Positions 28,458 through 34,429 of a stretch of 34,429 nucleotides of DNA are shown here, one piece after another. The translations under genes and the position numbers were made by a program. Positions within the stretch are counted from its first letter, which is position 1, and each line of letters opens with the position of its first letter. Below the pieces are notes generated by a model. It saw nothing but the letters and a program-made list of their open reading frames with translations. It was not told the DNA's origin and did not search any database. Source of the DNA: Actinomycetota bacterium (GTDB taxonomy: Bacteria > Actinomycetota > UBA4738 > HRBIN12). The DNA is taken from the NCBI GenBank assembly GCA_029858935.1, contig JAOUEA010000003.1:1-34429 (forward strand), read 5' to 3'.

Positions 28458-29999
28458 ATGAGGATTCGCGTGGGCACGGTGCTCGGGCTCGCGTCGGCGG
28501 CAGCCGCACTCGGCGTCGCGCATCTGCTGGCCGGCCTCGTCGGCCGTGCCGAGAGCTCGCCCGTGCTCGCCGTGGGCTCGGCGACGATCGACCTCGTCCC
28601 GAGGTGGCTGAAGGAGTTCGCGATCGACACCTTCGGCACGGCCGACAAGCTCGTGCTGCTGATCGGGATCGTGGTGGTGGTCGCCGTGCTCGCCGTCGTG
28701 GTAGGCGTGGCGTCGGTCCGCCGGCCCGAGATCGGGTTCGCGAGCCTCGCGCTCGCCGGCGCGATCGGCGTGATCGCTGCCCTCTCTCGCCCGTCGGCGC
28801 AGCCGATCGATGCGCTGCCGGCGTTGGTGGGCGCCGCCGCCGGCGCGATGACGTTGAGGCTGCTGCACCGCAGGTTGTTCGGGCAGGCATCGAACACCGA
28901 GTCGGATCGGATCGCGCCGACGTCGCTCGATGGTGTCTCGAGGCGCCGGTTCCTCGCGGGCGGGGCGGTGGCGCTCGGCGTCGCGGCCGCCGCCGGCGTT
29001 ACGGGGCAGTTCCTGTCGCGACGGTCGCAGGCGGTGGCGTCGAGAGCACGTGTCGGTGTTCCTTCGACCGTGGCATCGGCCGCGCCGGTGCCCGCCGGTG
29101 CCGAGCTCGGCATCGACGGCCTCAGCCCCTTCACCACGCCCAACGCGGACTTCTACCGCATCGACACTGCCCTGCTCGTGCCGACGATGACGGCAGAAGA
29201 GTGGCGGCTGCGCGTGCACGGCATGGTCGACCAGGAGCTGACGATCGACTTCGAGCAGCTGCAGGCGCGGCCGCTGATCGAGCGCGACGTGACCTTGGCG
29301 TGCGTCTCCAACGAGGTTGGCGGCGACCTGATCGGCAACGCACGCTGGGTGGGGGCGCCGATCGCCGACGTGCTCGCCGATGTGGGCGTCGACCCCGCGG
29401 CCACCCAACTCGTCTCCACGTCGGTCGACGGCTTCACGGTCGGCACTCCTGTCTCGGCGCTGACCGACGGGCGCGACGCGATGCTCGCGTTCGCCATGAA
29501 CGGTGAGCCACTTCCGATCGAGCACGGGTTCCCGGTCCGCATGGTCGTGCCCGGTCTGTACGGGTACGTCTCTGCGACGAAATGGGTCGTCGACTTCGAG
29601 CTGACGACGTTCGAGGCGTTCGACCCCTACTGGGTCAGGCGCGGATGGGCCGAGCAGGCTCCCATCAAGACGCAGTCGCGCATCGACACGCCGCGGTCGG
29701 GGGGTCAGGTGCAGGCTGGTGAGGTCGTGGTCGCCGGCATGGCTTGGGCTCAGCACGTCGGCATCGCGAGGGTCGAGGTGCGCGCCGACGACGGCGAGTG
29801 GGCCGAGGCTGAACTCGCCGAGGAAGACACGATCGATACATGGCGCCAGTGGAAGCTCACGATCCGACTCGGGCGAGGCGCCCGCCGTCTGCAGGTGCGA
29901 GCCACCGACGCCGAGGGCGTCACGCAGCCCGAGTCGCGAGCCGAGCCGTTCCCCGATGGTGCGGCGGGGTGGCACAGCGTGCTGATCGACGTCGCATAG
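28458..29999 (+). CDS. Membrane-anchored molybdopterin-dependent oxidoreductase, sulfite-oxidase fold
   Basis: N-terminal TM segments, then 'FYRIDTALLVPTMTAEEWRLRVHGMVDQELTIDFEQLQARPLIERDVTLACVSNEVGGDLIGNARWVGAPI' and 'GFPVRMVVPGLYGYVSATKWVVDFEL'; C-terminal dimerisation-like domain. Confidence 0.92.
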   Translation: MRIRVGTVLGLASAAAALGVAHLLAGLVGRAESSPVLAVGSATIDLVPRWLKEFAIDTFGTADKLVLLIGIVVVVAVLAVVVGVASVRRPEIGFASLALAGAIGVIAALSRPSAQPIDALPALVGAAAGAMTLRLLHRRLFGQASNTESDRIAPTSLDGVSRRRFLAGGAVALGVAAAAGVTGQFLSRRSQAVASRARVGVPSTVASAAPVPAGAELGIDGLSPFTTPNADFYRIDTALLVPTMTAEEWRLRVHGMVDQELTIDFEQLQARPLIERDVTLACVSNEVGGDLIGNARWVGAPIADVLADVGVDPAATQLVSTSVDGFTVGTPVSALTDGRDAMLAFAMNGEPLPIEHGFPVRMVVPGLYGYVSATKWVVDFELTTFEAFDPYWVRRGWAEQAPIKTQSRIDTPRSGGQVQAGEVVVAGMAWAQHVGIARVEVRADDGEWAEAELAEEDTIDTWRQWKLTIRLGRGARRLQVRATDAEGVTQPESRAEPFPDGAAGWHSVLIDVA

Positions 30000-30076
30000 C
30001 AGGGGCAGGGGGGAGCTCGCGGTTTCCGGTCGACGTCATGGCCGATGCGACGCCCCTCGCAGCCGCAGGTGGCGGC

Positions 30077-31099
30077 TCACGGGGTGGAGAACCCCGCGCG
30101 CACTCCGAGCAAGCGCACCGGCCGGTCGAGGTCGAACTTCGCGAGCGCTGTCCGGGCTCCCTCGACGACGCGGTCGGCATCGATCGTGGGCTCGCCGAGT
30201 CCCACCCCGTGGGTCGACGTGAAGAAGGGTGCGAACCGCACCTTCACGGTGACGTGCGCGACGAGCCTGCCCTCAGGCAGGTCGGCGACGAGCTCGCGCG
30301 TGATGCGATCGACCTCCCGCGCGACCTCGTTCGCGTCGGTCAAGTTCGTCTGGAACGTGTGCTCGCGGCTCTGCCCCCGCGGCACGTACGGCTCCGCGGT
30401 GACCTCGCCGTCGTCCTCACCCGTGCCGAGCCGGCGGATCCACGGACCCGTGTTCGGCCCGAAACGCGATGCGAGGACCTCTTCGTCGGTGCCCGCGAGC
30501 TCGTCGACCGTGGCGATGCCCATCGCCTGGAGTTTGGCCGCGGTCTTCTTCCCGATGCCCCACAGGGCATCGACCGGCCGCGGGCCCATGACGGCCGGCC
30601 ACTCCTCGCGCGTGAGCCGGAACGCACCCCGTGGCTTCGCGAACGCGCTCGCCAACTTCGCGCGGTGCTTCGAATCGCCGATCCCGATCGAGCACCACAG
30701 GTCGGTACGTTCCAGCACGGCGTGCTGCACCTCGCGAGCGAGCGTCTCGGGCTGTTCGGTCTCGACGGCCATGAACGCCTCATCCCACCCGAGGACCTGC
30801 ACGACCGCCGGGAACGATCGCAGCGTGTCCATCACACGGGCGCTGGCCTCGAGGTAATGGTCGGCGTCGACGGCGAGGAACACGCCGTCGGGGCATCGCT
30901 TCAAGGCGGTGCGCAGCGGCATGCCGGAGCGCACGCCGAACTCCCGCGCCGCGTACGATGCGGTGGAGACGACGCCGCGCTTCGTCGGGTCGCCGTCACC
31001 CCCGACGATCACTGGCACGTCGCGCAGCTCGGGGCGTCGCAGCACTTCGACCGCCGCGATGAACTCGTCCATGTCGACGTGGAAGATCCAGCGCGTCAC
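30077..31099 (-). CDS. dinB: Y-family DNA polymerase (DinB/Pol IV family, DinB2-like)
   Basis: VTRWIFHVDMDEFIAAVEVLRRPELRDVPVIVGGDGDPTKRGVVSTASYAAREFGVRSGMPLRTALKRCP; 'VQVLGWDEAFMAVE', 'SIGIGDSKHRAKLASAFAKPRG', 'LWGIGKKTAAKLQAMGI'. Confidence 0.95.
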   Translation of the reverse strand: MTRWIFHVDMDEFIAAVEVLRRPELRDVPVIVGGDGDPTKRGVVSTASYAAREFGVRSGMPLRTALKRCPDGVFLAVDADHYLEASARVMDTLRSFPAVVQVLGWDEAFMAVETEQPETLAREVQHAVLERTDLWCSIGIGDSKHRAKLASAFAKPRGAFRLTREEWPAVMGPRPVDALWGIGKKTAAKLQAMGIATVDELAGTDEEVLASRFGPNTGPWIRRLGTGEDDGEVTAEPYVPRGQSREHTFQTNLTDANEVAREVDRITRELVADLPEGRLVAHVTVKVRFAPFFTSTHGVGLGEPTIDADRVVEGARTALAKFDLDRPVRLLGVRAGFSTP

Positions 31100-32295
31100 G
31101 ATCGCTCGCAGAGGGCGAGCACCAACGCGTCTGAAAGCTCGGCGTACTCGTCGACCCACGGGCGCGGCCAGCTCGAAAGGCGGGCGACGACCGTCCGCGA
31201 CGGGTGGTGCACCATGACCTGCTGACCGTTGATGCCGTAGCCGGCGTAGACGCCGGCCTGGGCGTCTCGCACCCACCACTGATCGTGATAGAAGGCTCCC
31301 GCAGGAAAGTCGCCCGCCTCGGGCGACGCCGAGAAGGCGTCGACGAGTGCCTCGTCTTTGACGCGCAGCCTCTGGATCCACTCGGCGGGCACCACCTGCC
31401 GGCCGTCGATCTCGCCGGCCTGCAAGTGCATCAGTCCGAACCGAGCCAGGTCCTCCAACGTCACGCAGAATCCGCCGGATGTGAGTGGAAACCCGGCGGG
31501 TCCGAGCATGAGATCGGCGTCGTGGGCGGCGCCCATCGGTGCCCACACCTCGTCGGAAAACAGGCTGGCGAGACGCTGTCCCGTCGCGCGCTCCATGCAC
31601 CAGCCCAGCACGTCGGTCAGGATCGAGCGGTACTCGAAGTTGCCTCCATGGGCGGTGTCGTTGCGCATGTTCGAGATGTAGTCGTGGGGGGTGGGGTCGT
31701 CGGGCAGGCGGGGGAGCCACCCCAAGATCCGGAACCCCCGGTGGGACTCAGAGGTCTCGTCCTCGTAGTCGGATTCGTCGAATGCCGTACCGGAACGCAT
31801 GTCCAGCAGGTGCTGCATCGAGCACCCCTCCCAGCAGGTTCCGCGCAGCTCCTCGATGTAGTCGGGCACCGTCGCGTCGAGCGTGAAGCGTCCCGAGCCG
31901 ACCAGCACGCCCGTCAAGGTGGCCGCCAGCGACTTCGAGACCGACTGGGTGATGTGGCTCATCGAGGTCGTCATGCCGTCGACGTAGTGCTCGAACACGA
32001 CGACACCGTCTCGGACGATCATCAAGCCGTCGACGAAGGTTCGTTCCATCGTCTCGCCGATCGTGTGTTCGCGGCCGCGATGACGGAACGAGAACCCCGA
32101 CAGATCGCGTTCCCGTCGCGGCAGCGGCGACACGGTCGTTCCGCGGGCCACTCGGGCGGTCGGCGCGAGCTCGCGCGTGTGCAGGAACGACCAGCGCTGA
32201 TAAGGCGCCTTGTCCCAGTTCGACCAGGTCACGACCTTCGCTGGTGGAGGCGGGGAGCCCGACATCAGCCCCAGGTCGAGCCAGCTCTCAGGCAT
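31096..32295 (-). CDS. Beta-lactamase/PBP-type serine hydrolase
   Basis: 'SHITQSVSKSLAATLTGVLVGSGRFTLDATVPDYIEEL' SxxK motif; 'YAGYGINGQQVMVHHPSRTVVARLS'; 4-nt GTGA overlap with dinB. Confidence 0.9.
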   Translation of the reverse strand: MPESWLDLGLMSGSPPPPAKVVTWSNWDKAPYQRWSFLHTRELAPTARVARGTTVSPLPRRERDLSGFSFRHRGREHTIGETMERTFVDGLMIVRDGVVVFEHYVDGMTTSMSHITQSVSKSLAATLTGVLVGSGRFTLDATVPDYIEELRGTCWEGCSMQHLLDMRSGTAFDESDYEDETSESHRGFRILGWLPRLPDDPTPHDYISNMRNDTAHGGNFEYRSILTDVLGWCMERATGQRLASLFSDEVWAPMGAAHDADLMLGPAGFPLTSGGFCVTLEDLARFGLMHLQAGEIDGRQVVPAEWIQRLRVKDEALVDAFSASPEAGDFPAGAFYHDQWWVRDAQAGVYAGYGINGQQVMVHHPSRTVVARLSSWPRPWVDEYAELSDALVLALCERS

Positions 32296-32308
32296 GTGGC
32301 AACGGCCG

Positions 32309-33088
32309 CTACGGCACAGGCACGAAATCGTCGAGGAACGAGCGCGTGTCGTCGATGTCGGTCCGGTAGTAGAAGCCGCTGGACTTGCAGTTGGGGTCGT
32401 TCCCGAACGACGTGATGCCGATCACGATGTTGGTGTCGTTGAGGAAGATCGGCCCGCCCGAATCGCCGAAGCACGTGCCCCCCGACCAGATCGCGTTCGC
32501 GTTGCCCGACGTTTGGATGTTGAATCCGTCGACCACGGCGTTGTGAAGGTTCTGGATCACCACCTCGGCCTTGTACCGGGCCCGGATCACCACGCTGTCG
32601 GGCCTGACCTCCTGGCGCCCGTATCCGACGACCGCGAAGCGTTCGCTGTAGATGCCCATGACGTTCGACAGGCTGTCGACGATGCCGGCGTGCGGCAGTA
32701 CCCCGTACTTCTTCATCTTCACCGACTTCGAGAGCACCACGACACCGACGTCGTGCGTCTCGGGTGGGGCGAAGAGCACGTCGTCGTACAGTGGATGGAC
32801 GAAGGGAGTGCCGGGAACTCCACCCGTCGCCAGGTCCGGCACGCTCTCATCGAACCAGACCCGGGCCGAGACCTTCCCGAAGGTGCAATGGGCGGCCGTG
32901 AGGACCACTCGCGACGAGATCAGCGTGCCGCTGCAACGGGTTCGCGTGCCGTCGGCACGGGTGAACAGGATCATGCCCACGTACGGATGTGCCCCATCAT
33001 CGGGAGCGCCGTTCGTGATCGCCTCGGCCGGCAGGGCCGCCAAGAGCGTCGCCATCGCGACAACCGTTGCCAGAGCCATCCGTCGCAC
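32309..33088 (-). CDS. Secreted trypsin-like (S1) serine protease
   Basis: Signal peptide; triad motifs 'VVLTAAHC', 'THDVGVVVLSK', 'CFGDSGGPIF'. Confidence 0.92.
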   Translation of the reverse strand: MRRMALATVVAMATLLAALPAEAITNGAPDDGAHPYVGMILFTRADGTRTRCSGTLISSRVVLTAAHCTFGKVSARVWFDESVPDLATGGVPGTPFVHPLYDDVLFAPPETHDVGVVVLSKSVKMKKYGVLPHAGIVDSLSNVMGIYSERFAVVGYGRQEVRPDSVVIRARYKAEVVIQNLHNAVVDGFNIQTSGNANAIWSGGTCFGDSGGPIFLNDTNIVIGITSFGNDPNCKSSGFYYRTDIDDTRSFLDDFVPVP

Positions 33089-33156
33089 GGGTCGTCCTTT
33101 CGTCGGGGGCGGGTGCGAACGTAGCCGCGCTTCGAGGAGCCGTCAATCCGCCGCGG

Positions 33157-33663
33157 TCAATGACTCCGGGACGCTCGCTGCTGTCGAGCGAGGAGTTCTC
33201 GTAGCGCCGGCAGCACCGCGCGATCGCGGGCGCGCCCCGTGGCTTCCTTCGAGCGGATCACGTCGGCGAGCGATGCCACCGGCACCGTGACGCCCCGCAC
33301 GGTCATCGCTTCGGCGTCGCGCTCGAGATCGCGGTAGCCCTGAGTCCCGCTCGGCACGAACGAGATGTCGAGGTCGCCGAGCGCTGTCACGAGGTTCCAG
33401 ACCGCAACGCGGCGGAGCGAGTCTGCGGAGTGGTCGAACGGCACCCCGTCGGGCTCGCCGGACACCCTGATCCTCGCATCGAGCTCGTGCAGCGCGCGCG
33501 AGAGGCGGGCGAGGTTCTCGCGGCCGTCCTCGGGCACCACGTCGACGTCGGTGGTCAGATGTGCCGCACCGTGCAGCACGGCCGCGAGCCCGCCCACGAG
33601 CACGTAGCGCACCCCATGGCGGTCCAGCACGGCCATGATCTCTTGAGGGCGGAACTCAGGCAT
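33157..33663 (-). CDS. Nucleotidyltransferase-fold protein (MNT/AbiEii-like), putative toxin-like partner
   Basis: 'VRYVLVGGLAAVLHGAAHLTTDVDVVPE' (GG...T.DVD) and later 'LGDLDISFV' acidic strand; overlaps the upstream HTH gene by 8 nt. Confidence 0.75.
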   Translation of the reverse strand: MPEFRPQEIMAVLDRHGVRYVLVGGLAAVLHGAAHLTTDVDVVPEDGRENLARLSRALHELDARIRVSGEPDGVPFDHSADSLRRVAVWNLVTALGDLDISFVPSGTQGYRDLERDAEAMTVRGVTVPVASLADVIRSKEATGRARDRAVLPALRELLARQQRASRSH

Positions 33664-33973
33664 CGCCGTGCGCCTCCCGTGCGAGCTCCACGCCCGCGAT
33701 CAGTCGATCGAGTCTCGAATCGGGATCGAGCTGGGCCCCTTGTTCCGCGAGCGTCCACGCATCCTCGTCGAGGGGAACGACATGGATCTCGAGGTCGAAG
33801 CCGCAGGCGCGCACCAGCTCGAGGACGCGCTCGAAGGCCGGCTCCACGTGTCCGCTCTCGATCCGAGCCACCAGCGGCTGCGAAACTCCGGCGCGGGACG
33901 CGAGCGCGCGCTGCGTGAGGCCGGCCCTCAGCCGAGCTTCGCGAACGAACTGTGCTGCATGCATCGTCGCCAT
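33656..33973 (-). CDS. XRE-family helix-turn-helix regulator, putative antitoxin
   Basis: 'FVREARLRAGLTQRALASRAGVSQPLVARIESGHVEPAFERVLELVRACGFDLEI' HTH_3. Confidence 0.85.
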   Translation of the reverse strand: MATMHAAQFVREARLRAGLTQRALASRAGVSQPLVARIESGHVEPAFERVLELVRACGFDLEIHVVPLDEDAWTLAEQGAQLDPDSRLDRLIAGVELAREAHGDA

Positions 33974-33981
33974 GATATCCC

Positions 33982-34037
33982 TTACGCATCGGCATGATGC
34001 GCATTACGCATGAGTGTGATGCGTGGTGCGCATCACA
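33982..34037. promoter_or_regulatory. GCAT-rich palindromic candidate operator
   Basis: TTACGCAT at 33982 and 34004, palindrome ATGCGCAT at 33997-34004, and 9-bp inverted repeat TGTGATGCG-TGGTG-CGCATCACA at 34015-34037, immediately upstream of XRE gene. Confidence 0.6.
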
Positions 34038-34105
34038 GTGTCCTACGAACTTCCGTTAGGCTCGCGATGACGCGTGGTGCCATGAAGAGCCGGAAGGAGG
34101 CGGTC

Positions 34106-34288
34106 ATGTGCTTGACGTGCGGCTGCATGCAAGCCCACCTGCAGATGGGTGAGCACAACATCAGGTTCGAGGACGTGAAGGCTGCGGCCGAGGAGAACGG
34201 ACGCTCCGTGGCCGAGACGATCGAGATCATCGACAAGACGTGGGCCCAGGATCGCGCGGACCACCCCCAGGAGTACGCGGCCCAGTAG
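34106..34288 (+). CDS. Small Cys-rich hypothetical protein (60 aa)
   Basis: MCLTCGCMQAHLQMGEHNIRFEDVKAAAEENGRSVAETIEIIDKTWAQDRADHPQEYAAQ*; SD GGAAGGAGG 5 nt upstream of this ATG. Confidence 0.8.
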   Translation: MCLTCGCMQAHLQMGEHNIRFEDVKAAAEENGRSVAETIEIIDKTWAQDRADHPQEYAAQ

Positions 34289-34304
34289 TCCACGCTGGAC
34301 TACT
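34284..34304. terminator. Hairpin overlapping stop codon of the 60-aa gene, terminator-like
   Basis: Perfect 9-bp stem AGTAGTCCA-CGC-TGGACTACT; no U tract; lies between convergent genes. Confidence 0.55.
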
Positions 34305-34335
34305 ATGCGCGCGGGCCGCCCGAGCCCGCCGGATC

Positions 34336-34429
34336 TCACACGTCGTAATACAGGCCGAACTCGTACGGGTGAGGGCGGAGTGCCACCGCGTCATGTTCCT
34401 CGAGGCGCTTGTACTCGATCCAGGTGTCG
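34336..34429 (-). CDS. glnA: Type I glutamine synthetase, beta/GlnA1-like, C-terminal fragment (truncated by window edge)
   Basis: Reverse-strand translation ends [30 protein letters not shown], characteristic GlnA C-terminus. Confidence 0.88.
   Translation of the reverse strand, partial: DTWIEYKRLEEHDAVALRPHPYEFGLYYDV

Noticed and set aside
1-34429. CRISPR array, prophage or integrative element
   Set aside because: No regularly spaced repeats, integrase, att-site duplication at the tRNAs, or phage structural genes were seen.

Overview
High-GC actinobacterial-type chromosomal window, densely coding, with no CRISPR array, intact mobile element or prophage. The backbone is metabolic: nadE, a type-I glutamine synthetase of the alpha/GlnA2 kind, ridA, a complete leucine-degradation cluster (HMG-CoA lyase, MCC alpha, enoyl-CoA hydratase, MCC beta on -, divergent isovaleryl-CoA dehydrogenase on +), glnE, and at the right edge the C-terminus of a second (beta/GlnA1-like) glutamine synthetase. 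This looks like an expanded glnA1-glnE-glnA2 locus. Other genes include an FeS-BCP (PhrB-type) photolyase, an orphan SdhA/FrdA-like flavoprotein, SLC13 transporter, DUF192 protein, three tRNAs (Asp, Glu, Lys), mscL, a secreted beta-propeller-like protein, a sulfite-oxidase-fold molybdoenzyme, a DinB-family polymerase with a non-aromatic steric gate (Ile14), a serine hydrolase, a trypsin-like protease and an XRE/nucleotidyltransferase pair with a GCAT-rich palindromic upstream region. The signals I find most worth a second look are the DinB steric-gate substitution, the recurrent TANNNT-6..8-ATG leaderless-promoter architecture, the XRE/NTase pair with its candidate operator, and the GS/GlnE arrangement. 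About 2.48-3.73 kb appears to be a decayed, frameshifted region.
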